This document shows, one piece after another, positions 13,326-25,105 of a stretch of 64,000 nt of DNA. The stretch is taken from positions 1,048,501 to 1,112,500 of the forward strand of contig CM067531.1 of assembly GCA_034509925.1 (NCBI GenBank), written 5' to 3'. Below the pieces are notes generated by a model. That model was not told the origin of the DNA and made no database searches. It saw only the letters and a list, made by a program, of their open reading frames with translations. The position numbers and the translations under genes are program-made. This DNA is from Hirudinaria manillensis (Eukaryota > Annelida > Clitellata > Hirudinida > Hirudinidae). Numbering within the stretch: position 1 is the first letter of the stretch; every line of letters begins with the position of its first letter.

Positions 13326-14517
13326 AGGTGTATAAATTAATCAAGTTTTATATTCACTTTTGTACGAAACTTATAGACTCTAACCCCTTTCCTTTATTTG
13401 ATTAACTGTTCACTACTTCTAAAATTATAATTTAAAAATATAAATTAAAATATATTCTTTCACTTACTCTATAATTTAAGCTGAATTAAATTAATAACAT
13501 TAATGTTTTGTCTCAATGTTATACTTATCTCTGGGTTAAATATGGTTTTAGTTTCACTTTTGGGCACAATGATTGTTAATTATCCTCGTCTGCAATAACA
13601 ATAAAATACATAAATTATTGATGAAAAATAAAAACCAAGAATAAAAAATAATGCGAAAATGGAATGAAACCCGAATTGTTGCCAAAACAAAATTATATTT
13701 TTTGACGTAATTTCATAAAAATTCATGAAATTATTTAAAGAATGATTATTATCTTTTGCTGCCAGAAATTTAAATAGAATTAAATTGAATTAATTTCCTC
13801 GAATAAATTTACATAAAAAGTTGTAAAATTATAATGAGATGAAATTATTTATGCTATTACGTGTTCGAAAAGTTTCACTTATAGCATAATTATTTCCTTT
13901 GTTAATAAAGTAGAGTTTAAAGCGTTATTAACCGATTATAGTTTTCAAACAATAAACAAACCCTTAAATGGAAAATTGGCTCAATCAAATCTGTAATTGC
14001 GAAATAATTTTTTTTTTTAAATATGAGTTTATTAAGGTATCAAAGCAACTGAAAGAACAAATAGCGAATTGAACATGTACAATTCATCCTATGACTTTAA
14101 ACGTTCCCAAGAATAAAGGACGTACGACAATATAGCAACCTAAAATCGCCTATGGGCATTAGCCTCTCTGAGATAAATGGTTTTTAATAACACATAATAT
14201 TTTATATTAAACATAAGCTTTAAAATATTAACTGAGAACTACTAATTAGGCTTTCGTCAAAAGTTTGGCAGAAGCCATAATTAACAGAACTAACGTAATT
14301 GACATAAAAAACTCTGAGCTTGTTTTATTATGAAGGTTAACGAATCTCGCTGATTTCATAGATTTCAGAAAGTAGTCTTCAGAAGTGTTTATATTACATT
14401 TTATTAATAAGTTATTATTTGCCGTCTATATTATAACAACTCTGCGCTTCTTTTGATGGAATTAGTCATTTTGAACTTTCTGGCAATGTAAACTACGACA
14501 ACCAGACTGTAGCAATC
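13326..14517. other. Intergenic spacer R5-R6
   Basis: AT-rich, no exon recognised. It contains the 3' end of R5 and the promoter region of R6, which are in the same orientation. Confidence 0.5.
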
Positions 14518-16347
14518 ATGCGAACAACGTTTAGAGATTTAGTCATCGCGAGTTTAATAAGTTTAACGTTTGTCGATGGAGCCTTACTTTCGTCTTGTTA
14601 TGAATATGAAACTTATTGTTTGTTTTCGTTCGGACCAAATGTGACCGTTAATAATGTCAAAGAGGCTGAGAAGATTTGCGAGGATGCAAAAAATGGAAGC
14701 TGGCTTCTGGAAATTGTTGATGATAAAATTTTAAAAAATGTGGAAGGATTTCTTTCCAAACATTCCTTTCCAGAGGATGTAAAAGTAATTTTAAATTGTG
14801 AGAAAGTTGAAAATGACCGGAGGTGGATTACAAATAAATCAGGTGAGTATTAATTGTAATCTTTATTTTAACTCAATTTAATTTTATAGCGGATAATTAT
14901 TTAAAATTTTTATATTTGTAGTTAAAAGTGTCTTAATATATTTTTAAAAATAAAATTCCGCAGAATATAACATGGAAAACATTTTTTCAAAAGATGATCG
15001 AAGCATAAAATTCTATTGTCAATCCAATCAAACTGGAAACATTACAAACGAACACTTCATAGCCATTTGCATGACTGGTAAACCAAAATATCTAAGAGCA
15101 GTTTTAATCTAATAAGTTGAATTTGATTCAGTTGTATTAAACAATTACGCAATTTGCTAAAAATGCAATGTACCAATCAGAAATATCATTCATAACCATT
15201 GAGAATCAAAATACTAAAAACAAATCCTTAACATGTAGTATAATTTTAAATTAAATATTAATTAATTAAGATTGTTACTCCAAATTGACAAAACATGAAG
15301 GCAAGCGATTTCTTCACGGCCTTCAATTTAAAAATAGAACTGCGAATTGGTGTTTGAACAAATGCGAAAGTCTTGTATGCGAAGCCTGGGAATGGGATTC
15401 TCTGGGTTGTTGGATCCATAAAACGATTAAGGAAAAGAATATATCTGATAGACAAGATGGCACCTTGTACGTATTGGACAGATCTGTCAAGAAATTCGAG
15501 ACTTGTACAGGGATTAATGATATTGTTGTAGTTCGTTAGTATTTTATTACATTAATATTTTTTTACGATTTTTTACGAAAATTATCAAATTATCCAAATG
15601 TTAATTATCAAATAATCATAAATGATTTTAATAACTGGATTAGAAATTACATGAATTTATTAGCTGTTCATTTATTTACATATTCAGCATATATCAAATC
15701 AAAGACTTTGGGTATTAAACACGGTTAGTATTGCAATTAATTTTTATTTAAAATGTTACTAAAATTATTTATATACCTTTATCGTTTAGATTTATTGCTG
15801 GCTTCCATAACGCTATTCATTCTTCTTCTTTTGATAACATTCATTGCTGCCACTATATTTTGTCAAAGACTCCAAAACAGGCAAGTTTACAATTTAGTAA
15901 GAGGTCCCTCACATCCTCCGGCATTTATGTTATCGTCATTTAATTTCAATTGAATAAAAAAATTATTATAAGACTCCATGTCCATACAGTTGACATTTAT
16001 TGATACTATTTGCATTTATATCAAGGAGGATGATACCTGAAAGCAGAATAGCATATTACCGATCTAAAAAGCGAATAAAATCTTCATCAACATCCCTTCA
16101 AACTCTGCCGAAGTCCAATGCAGACGGATCAAAACAAAACGAATCAGCATCGCTTCAAACTTTGCCGAAGCCTAAGAAAGATGGATTAAAGCGAAATGAA
16201 ACTTCATCAACATCGCTTCAAAATCTGTCAAAAGCCAAAGCAGGTGGATTAACATATGTTGAATTGAAATACCCAACGACCGACGATAACAATGCAACTC
16301 CAGAATCCATTGAGAACAAAGAGAACGAGGAGAGCATTTATCTGTGA
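14518..16347 (+). CDS. R6: CTLD-PAN receptor with ITIM tail and internal tail repeats
   Basis: Six exons give 383 residues: 14518..14842, 14964..15077, 15271..15534, 15688..15723, 15790..15880, 16026..16347. Signal peptide, CTLD-like domain (CYEYETYCLFSFG to FIAICMTG, about 26-146), PAN domain (147-234; CLNKCESLVCEAWEW, GCWIHKTIKEKN), TM at about 248-268. The intron after the TM exon begins GC (AG|GCAAGT), a good match to the rarer GC-AG class. The tail is 107 residues, longest in the array, and contains three tandem copies of a SLQTLPK-like unit (SLQTLPKSNADGSK, SLQTLPKPKKDGLK, SLQNLSKAKAGG), then the ITIM LTYVEL and a terminal SIYL. R5 is its nearest neighbour in the same orientation and shares the PAN style and LTYV-acidic-L motif. 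Confidence 0.87.
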
Positions 16348-17421
16348 AACAGATTTTAGTGTTGCATTAATTGAGGATTTTATTTTTCGGAAAATGCAGT
16401 TTCGCTTTCGCTTTCTCGCTTTATTAAAGTGTATTAAAGTTTCCAAATCGTCTGTTATATCGATTCGATATTCTCGATTATATTACATTAAATATTACAT
16501 CAGCAATATGTCAAATGAATCAAGTTAACTTGACTTATCTGAACATATAGTTTATATAATGTACGAAATGTGAACAAACATTTTCATCGCTTCAACCTGC
16601 TTATATTGTCTCCTTTTAAGCTCTGAAGAAAAAATTCAATATTTTGCCTTTGCATTATAAAATATGACCTCATTTCATGAATATTGATTGATGGTCAAAT
16701 AAACAAGAAAATCAGAACAATTTAATTACGTTTACAAACTTGATGCAAAAGATTCTTAATACATCAAGAGACATTTAAGATTAAATCAAAACAGTTAAAA
16801 CAATTTTTGTAGTCTTTCAAACTAATGGCTTAATTAATCAGTTATTTAGAACAACCTCGGAGATTGGAGTTGTCAGTCGTAAAAGCGAATGTGAAAATAA
16901 AAATATAGATTGAACTGGCCCTAACAAGTCCTGAACCATTAAATAAATAATAGAACTTATTAACACGTCATCGAATGATTGATGACAAACTAATGACTCA
17001 TCGATTCCAAGTGCCACGTCAACTTTAATAAAGCCTGAGGCAGCCATATTATTGGACTTTATATTTCATTTATTATTAAACTTAAATAATTGATATAATA
17101 CAAAAAAAAAACATTTTATTGAGAGTATTTTTTAATAAATGCATTTACAAAATATGTAAATTACCAAACGATTAAAGATCTCTTTTCATTAAATTCATGC
17201 ATGAAATGTTTATTAGATTTGTTTTTAAAAGTAACTTTAAAACATTATAAACATTTGGAAATTGTACGTTTATTTGAGAAAAAAAATCAACATTCATCAC
17301 AAGACATCAAAAACATTTCCTTGAATATGAATATATTCAATATGAATAAAGGAAACGTAAGTCACTTTCAGAATCTAGCTAAAAGCTTAATGTAGCTCGC
17401 ATCGTTTAATAACTTTATGTC
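16348..17421. other. Intergenic spacer R6-R7 (tail to tail)
   Basis: Convergent 3' ends of R6 and R7. No exon recognised. Confidence 0.5.
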
Positions 17422-19769
17422 TCATACTGTCTGCGAGATAGGTTCATACAGGTGATATTCCGTCTCCAACTTTTGCTCTCCTCTTCCTTGATCAAACAAA
17501 CATCGATTATCGTTTCCAAGAGATGCACTTGGGATATTGACTGCAGCGTTCGTTGTTAGATAGAATTTTTCTTTCGAATTTAATTGTCTGAATGAAATTT
17601 GATAAGTAACTGATTCTTCCAATACAAATTTTTAAACATCTTAATTTGGAATTTTATAAACTGATAAAAACAATAATACAGATCAACATCATAAAAAAAA
17701 AACAGAAAAGTAGAAATCCTAGTCATATTACCTATTCTTATACTTTCTCCAAAGTACAAACATGACTACAAGTAAAACTACAGTTAGGAGAACCAGCGGA
17801 ATTAGGTGTACCAAAATCAAATCTAAAAGGAAAGAGCAAATTAATAAGTCATTTTATTAATTAATATTTAATAAATAATAATAATTATTAATAATACATT
17901 TGGAAATTGTTTCTCACATTTTCACATAATCGATTTGCTTAAGCAAATAAAGTTGAATAATGTCATGAAACTACACTGATAATGGGCTATTTTTTTTAAT
18001 GTATTATATTTAGTGCTCTTTAATGATATTTAGTGAAAATAATAACTCTGGCATACTCAGTTTTGAGATATTACAAACATTAGAATCCTGGTGTCTAAAG
18101 CCTGGGTCTGAAAAAAGGTAGTTGAATAATGCTATGAAACCACACTGATTATGGGCTATCTTTTTTCTAAATGTATTATACTTAGTGCTCTTTAGTGATA
18201 TTTAGTGAAAATAAAACTCTGGCATACTCAGTTCTGAGGTATTACAAACATTGGAATCCTGGTGTCTGAAGCCTGGAACTGATAAATGATAGTTCTTAAA
18301 ATACTCTCTCATTTATAAATCGTGAGTTTGTTAGCAATAATAAATGTTTGCTTAATAAATAAAATTTAATATTATGTTCATCTGCGTAATTAAATTTATT
18401 ATCACATTAATTTATCAAAAATAGATTTCATGTGAGGCCAAAATAAATGTACTTTTAAGTGCACCCATTCCAGTGCAAGCCACTTTTAATTGTGTAATTT
18501 TAACTATCACTATAAATAACATTTTCGATAATTTTATTTTTAATTAATTTATTAATAATTAAAACTGCTTTAAAAAGGTAACTTAATTGTTAAAATAGTT
18601 ATCTCATTAATTACCTGTGATTACTCCTAAACAGCCACCGGTTATCTTCATAGATTTGTCAACTATGTGAAGAGTCCTACCTGATCTTTCATACAAACCT
18701 TCGGCAAAATTGGATTTATTATGCATCCAACATCCATGGAACACCCCTTCCTCATAAATCCATTTCCATGCGTAACAATCTGAAACCTCACATTCTTCTC
18801 GACACTGTCTTTGAGTTAAACTTTTTTTTTGGCGACCAAACCTAATAGAAATGTTTGCTAATTCTGTAAATGTTGATCTGCAATCTGAAATCATAATTAT
18901 TAAAATAATTTCTTCAATAATTTAATTGCTACACTAATAATATTATCGAAAAAGAGGTCATCAATGATTAGATATAATTATTATTTTATTAAAGAACATA
19001 TTTGAGCTTGGACTTATGTTTGAATATTTGCACAACCAACATGAAAAACAACTTTATTTATTCGCATTTTAGACTTAAACATTGCAATAAATATGATTAA
19101 ATTTGGAGAATATTTAGTTTTACCTGCCATGCAAATGACAACAAAATTATTATATCCTTCCTTGTATTGCACTTTTTTCCACTGATCTTTGTAATATTTC
19201 ACTTCTCCGTTGACACGTAGCATTTTATCAGTTGTACCAATAATGTCTGTGTCATTAAAAAATTCAAATTAAAAATCAAAAAAAAAATTAATTATAAGTC
19301 TTTGCAATTAAATCAAACGATAATTTCAATTTTATCAATTCTATGACGTAGTTTTACCAAATCTATTGCGCTATATTTATTTATTTTTAAATTATTGGCT
19401 TATTTTTCCATCACCTGCTCCATCTCTTATCCATCTCCATGAATTTTTAACCATCTCGGCATTCAAGATGAACTTTGCATCAGCTGGAAAGAAGTGTTGT
19501 TGAAGAAATTTTTCCAACGAATTCAACACTCTTCCATCAGAGATTTCAAGAAGCCAACTTCCATGTTTTGCATCCTCGCAAATTTTCTGAGCCTCTTTGA
19601 CATTATTAACGGTCACATTTGGTCCGAACGAAAATAAACAATGAGTTTCATATTCATAACACGATAAATATAACTCTCCATATGCAAAAGTACAACTTGC
19701 TAAAATCGCAGTAATTGTAAATGTTCCAAACATTGCTTCTAAATTGCACAGCCTGAATCCAAAATTCAA
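17422..19769 (-). CDS. R7: CTLD-PAN receptor with duplicated linker exon; tail junction unresolved
   Basis: Exons 19415..19769, 19124..19246, 18615..18884, two linker exons 18246..18278 and 18075..18107, and TM exon 17732..17822 join in frame for 301 residues. The start may be 19769 or the Met at 19733, which sits directly before the hydrophobic core. The CTLD-like domain reads CYEYETHCLFSFG and closes VVICMAG. PAN has QCREECEVSDCYAWKW and HGCWMH. The two linker exons encode nearly the same PGFRHQDSNV peptide and lie in a tandem repeat. The TM reads LILVHLIPLVLL. A tail-like frame at 17422..about 17612 ends near TEYHLYEPISQTV, but its only good acceptor (GGAAG|AA) would need a phase-1 donor whereas the TM exon ends in phase 2. 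Either an unusual junction or a one-base lesion in the tail is implied. Confidence 0.7.
17951..18290. repeat. Tandem duplication carrying the R7 linker exon
   Basis: Two consecutive units of about 165-170 bp (about 17953-18115 and 18121-18285) share long stretches such as ATATTTAGTGAAAATAA and AACTCTGGCATACTCAGTT. Each includes one complete linker exon with acceptor and donor. Confidence 0.85.
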
Positions 19770-20339
19770 AAGTTAGTACTTTCTGATAATAATAATAGGG
19801 AATTTAAAAAGCGTTTAAAAATATTTGTTATTTAATTAAATTTATTTATAAATCATTAAAGTGAAATTACTTCACTTGATAATCAATGGCGAACGTCGAT
19901 AGTTCCGCAAAGATTGCCTTGCAAGACTTGAATGAATGGTCACAATTAATTATGTCAAAACTTTCGAAAAGAATTATTTGCTAAATGATACTTTCTGCTT
20001 GCAGTCAGCATTTACTTCCTTGTTATTAAGTGCTCGAAAACATAATTAGATAATCACGGCAACTTAATATCGTCTGGGTAATATTACTTGTGATGACTGA
20101 ATAATATCATAAAATGTTGTATTGTTTTCGGTGACCTGATTTACCATTGCATACAAGAAAAAAATTGTTTATTAATTAAATTAAATATAAATTGATTCTG
20201 GAAATATTATCTTTATTATTTTAAGAAAAAAATTTAAAACAAAAATGTCAAAATTAAAACTTTGAAATTGTTCGTTTATTTAACAAGAAGCACCAACTTG
20301 CCAAAAAACTAAAAAAATATTTTCTTAAAAATACTAAAA
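19770..20339. other. Spacer R7 to R8 fragment
   Basis: No exon recognised; upstream region of R7. Confidence 0.45.
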
Positions 20340-21160
20340 GTCACTGCGATAATAGACTTGCTTTTTAATTCTTCAAATGTTGACCTGCAGTCTCAAATAG
20401 TAATTATTAAAATAAATAATCTCTTCAATAAATTTAATTCCTACCTTAATAATGTTAGCGACAAAAATCGGCAAGGTTAAATCAATTTTATATTATTATA
20501 AATTAATTAAGATAATATTAATATTAAATTAGTTATTATATTATTTAAAATAATTACTATATTATCTTATTATAACAATATAATTATAATTTCGCTTGGA
20601 TATTCGTATCACTAACATGGGAATCACCTTAATTTATTTATTTATTGATTTATTTGGTTAGGATATATGCATTTTAGGCATTTAAATTAAATATTGATCT
20701 ATTTAGAAAATATTTCGTCCTACCTGCCATGCAAATTATAATAAAATTATTATCTCCTTCAATGTATTGCACTTTTTTCAACTGATCTTTGTAATATTTC
20801 ACTTCTCCGTTGTCACGTAGCATTTCATCAGTTTTACCATTAATGACTGAGTTAATAAAACATTTTAAATTACAATTCCTAACAAGTAATACAACTTCAA
20901 TTTTAATTTTATCGATTCTATGAAAGTTTGTAAAATCTATTGAGATATATTTAATGGGGTTTTTTCCATCACCTGTTCCATCTCGAATCCATCTCCAAGA
21001 GTTTTTAACCATCTCGGCATTCAAGATAAACTTTGCATCAGCTGGAAAGAAATGACGGTAAAAGAATTCGTCCAACGATTTTAACACTCTTTCGTCAGAG
21101 ATTTCAAGAAGCCGACTTCCAGGTTTTGCACTCCTTCCTGTTCTTTTCTGTTCTCATGTT
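20340..21160 (-). pseudogene. R8: partial duplicate of R7, truncated at both ends
   Basis: The right-hand end is a truncated exon 1 (20973..about 21145), reading AKPGSRLLEISDERVLKSL then HFFPADAKFILNAEMVKNSW, almost as in R7 but with no signal peptide or CYEYETYC segment. Exon 2 is intact at 20724..20846 with the same splice sites and closes IIICMAG. About 30 bases of the PAN exon start follow near 20355..20397 (acceptor GAG, C-R-S-T-F-E-E-L), after which similarity to R7 stops. Intron sequences between the blocks also match R7. No TM or tail follows, so no membrane receptor can be made. This is a segmental copy of the R7 middle part. Confidence 0.8.
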
Positions 21161-21392
21161 TGTGACTTTTTCTTAAAATTAACAACTAAACAGAATATTT
21201 TATTGAGTAATTCAAATCGCCAACAAATCGATAATCGATGTCGTTTATTAAATGCAATCGAGGCCAATCATTGGAAAATATTTTAAAAATTAAAAAAAAA
21301 AGAACAGTTGTTACATCCTTGAAATATAATGTGCACTGATTTTCCACGATCCTATCTGGAAGAAAACTTTGGGCTGCTAGAAGTACTTTTTT

Positions 21393-23464
21393 TTAGAGTG
21401 ATGAAAACAAATGGATGTAGTTGCGTTCCTGAGTGGTTTTGACAATCGTTTCACTCAAGCGATGATCTATTTCGTCATATTCGTGTGGTCCAGATATTAT
21501 TGTCTCGGACCTTACGTAGTTTACGCCGTGGCTGACTTCCTGTCTGTAAAAGATTTTCTTTTGCTTTCATAAGAGATTAGTTATTAAAAATTTTAATAAT
21601 TTCTTACAATTCATCTGCGATATAGATTTATTAATATTTAATGAAAAATATATTCATGAAAACGACAACGACATTGCTTACCTTTTTTTAAGTTTTCGCC
21701 AGAACATGATGGCAACCGAAATATTTATTGCCAGCAGCAGAATCAAAGGAATCACGTGAACAAGAATCAGTTCTAAAAATTGGTTTGAACGAAAAAGAAA
21801 TTCAAATCAGTGATTTAAGCCTAGACTCAGGAGTTAAGATTTGAAAAAAGTAGTTAATTGATTTTTTGAACCAAAAGGGATCTATTGAGCTCACTGCTTA
21901 AAGTTGCACTGGCAGCGTTCGGTTTCTCTGCAAATAAATAATTCCCTTTAAGAGTAATTTGTAAAAAGGACATGTTTAACATTACGTAATTAAAAGTGGT
22001 TTTTCAATATAATACAATTGGAAATTAATTTTGATTCGAAAAACCAAGCGAAAATTTTTACCCATCTCATCAGAATTGTCAGCAGTTAAATCTGGGAATT
22101 CTGGTGATATTAAACCTTTTTTTAAAAATCATATAAAACAATTTATAAATTAAATTTTATGATAAAAATTAATTTACTGTAACTTTTCGAGCAATCCCCT
22201 TATTGAAATATCCAAAGATGTGTATCAGCAAAACGTCCTAATAATATTATACCTACTACATATATCTAATATATAATAGCTATATTTATATTTAGCTATG
22301 TTTATATTTGATAATATAATTGATGAATAATTGTTACACATTATATACAACGTATATTTTTACAACATTTAATATTCTAACTTGCTATGTTGCCAACACA
22401 TTTGTCCGTCGTCTTCGCCGACCTGTCTAATTTGTAGAGTGTGTTTGAACTGCCAAAAGACACATTCCCTGTACCACTTGGGGAAATGTACCAGCAGCCA
22501 TACATTGAAATACGAGTCTCCCAATTCCACAACTCGCAATTCGATCGTTCGCACAATTCCCAACATTGATCCCTCGTAGCATTGTCGTTGTATTTTCCAA
22601 AGCTGATGTAATTGTTGTCTAATGTTTCTAATTTGGAATAGCATCCTTCAAACAATGAATTGCCTTAATGATTTATCTAACTAAAAAGCTAACTAATTAA
22701 TTAAGAAATTAAATTAAAATATTTTTCGACAAATAACCAGTGTAATAAAGATGTGATTGTAATTATGAATGCGTTTACCAATGGCGCAAACAACGGCAAA
22801 TTGATTGTCCGCACTTGATATAGATCCAGTCATCAATTTCTGGTAATACATTACGTTTCCTGAGAATTTTGTGATTTTAAAAACATCACTACTGATATCT
22901 GAAAGATAAAATCAAAGATTAGGTTTTGGTCTATTTTAATACTTTCATAGCTTAACGATGTACTTTAACACTTTTTAGGTTTATGTACTGCCTTCAAGTA
23001 ATAATAATAAATGATATTAATAATAATAAAAACAACAACAATAATAATATATATGTAATAATGATAAATGTTTTACCTGATTCACTTTTAATCCATGTCC
23101 ATTTATTCTCTACTTTTTTAGTACTCAAAATCAACTTTGTATCTTTTGAAAAAGAATGATTAGAGAGAAATTCATCCACATTCTTTAAATCCTTTCTTTC
23201 AACAATTTCCAGAAGCCAGCTCCCACGTTTTGCATCCTCGCAAATTTTCTGAGCCGCTTTGACATTATTAACGGTAACATTTGGTCCAAACGAAAACAAA
23301 CAATAGGTTTCATATTCATAACATGACGAAAATATTTCCCAGCTAAAACCGTAAATGCTAACTACAGTTAATATTACTAATTTATCAATCCACTTGCTCG
23401 AACATCTACAATCCAAAATCGATTTCAGAGAATTAAACAATGTAGCCATATTTTCAAAGAGCAC
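21393..23464 (-). CDS. R9: CTLD-PAN receptor with two linker exons
   Basis: Seven exons give 361 residues: 23077..23464, 22779..22898, 22382..22645, 22062..22100, 21895..21927, 21682..21772, 21393..21543. Start is Met1 (23464) or Met6 (23449); the leader is long before its hydrophobic core LVILTVVSIYGFSW. CTLD-like domain CYEYETYCLFSFG to FAVVCAIG (to about 169). The PAN domain (170-257) is unusual in having ELWNWET and GCWYISPSG in place of GCWIH. Two acidic linker exons follow, then a TM (LILVHVIPLILLLA) like that of R7. The 50-residue tail carries GPHEYDEI, reminiscent of the shared GPxGDxY motif, plus NYIHL close to the end. Tail signalling type is uncertain. Confidence 0.85.
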
Positions 23465-25105
23465 CTTGTGTTAACGTAACTCACTAAGAACGAGTTCATC
23501 TTTCTTGTACCTTGTTTCACAAGAAAATCTAATAATTGCACTCATTTAGCTCTCATCGATCGGTTATTATTTTCATTAACAAAGCAACTGTACTTATTTG
23601 CACCTACGTCTATAAACTCTGCTTTATTAATCTATTCTTTTACAATATGTACTTACGTTAATTCACTTTTATAAAACCTTACCAAATTTGGTGTCATCTA
23701 TAAAAGTCAAAATCATTGGAATATGACTTAGAACTTTCTGAAATCACTAATATCATTCATATAATTGCCCCCAATTACCCGCAATATGCAATTTTACAAA
23801 CTGATCCATCCATTTTGTAATTATGAAAACCTCTTGCCTCGATCTTTTATTTCTTTGGTCTAGAGAAAGAGCTTCTAAACAAAATTCTTTGTTTTGGGTT
23901 ATTATTACTATTATTATTAGCAGTAATAATATTACTTATATTATAATATTAATTATTACTATTAAAAGCAACCGATCAAGTAGTTATTTTTAACACTACT
24001 AATTTATTCATTACCCGAAACAAGCAGCAGTGATCTGCAGGGAGTCTATTTTCGACACTTGGTTGCACTGGCAGAAATCTTACAAAGTGCAGATTGTTCT
24101 TTGGAAAAGTATGATATAAAAACTTAAAACTTGATGTCTGTGATGCTGTAATCCCAATTGTAAAACTAAAAGAGCTTTTGTAATTATGCTTTAAGGCAAT
24201 TTCTTTGCAGGGACTTGTAACCTTCCTGAATAAAAAACGCTAGCTAAACAACAGTTAAAAATAAGCGATGTACAATGACTGCGGTAGCACAAGATTCACT
24301 GCAATTATTATTATTATCAATATTATCTGTAAATTATTATCTACGAATAAGGCGCAAGTGAAAGGGAAAATCCAATTTATGGACGTTCGGTTGGTAGCAT
24401 GCAATTCGTTATTCAAACTGTTCTCACCCTTACAAATGATTTTTTGTCGTTTTTAGTAATTACATATTTTTTAATTAATATTAAAACAATTGTTTTAAAT
24501 TAATAATAAATATTAATTCTGGTTATTTCTTGATATATCGAATATATAATAAAAAGGTGTTTTCTTGAGAATTGGAATAGTTGACAAATATATATCTTAC
24601 TGAAATTTCAAAAAATTAACACCTTGTCAAACAATAACATGACATTTCGTAATCTTTAACAGATCATGGGAATTTATTTTTAATAGGTTTCTGTTTCGCT
24701 TTTTGGTTAAAGAAATGGACTCAAAGCAAAGATTCATGATTCCACTAAGCAACAGAATTTGCAAAGCACTTCATCCTGTCTTCAGTTATTATTAAAGTAG
24801 TTAGTATTACCTAGGTACTTAGGCAATCTCCCCCGGTGTCCAGATAGACTGAAATAGAAACATCGTGGTGAAATCGTGTGAATGCTTAAAACCGAAATAG
24901 ATTCTTTATGGAAAAACCAAGATCATGTTTAGAATTCTAAACAAGATCCCATGCTTATTTTTAATCATTAGTAATTATGATTAGTAATGTCGATGAATAA
25001 CCATACCTAATAAACCACAGGTGTAAATCTTAAGACAGGTAAGGGATATATAAAAGTAGGACTTTTTTTGAACTCTTATTAAAAGTACATTGCCTAACAT
25101 CTACA
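23465..25105. other. Divergent promoter region R9 / R10
   Basis: About 1.6 kb between two divergently transcribed genes. A few trinucleotide runs near 23900-23960; no exon recognised. Confidence 0.5.
25047..25056 (+). promoter_or_regulatory. Probable TATA box of R10
   Basis: TATATAAAAG lies 59 bp upstream of the R10 start codon, a suitable spacing for a core promoter. Confidence 0.45.
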
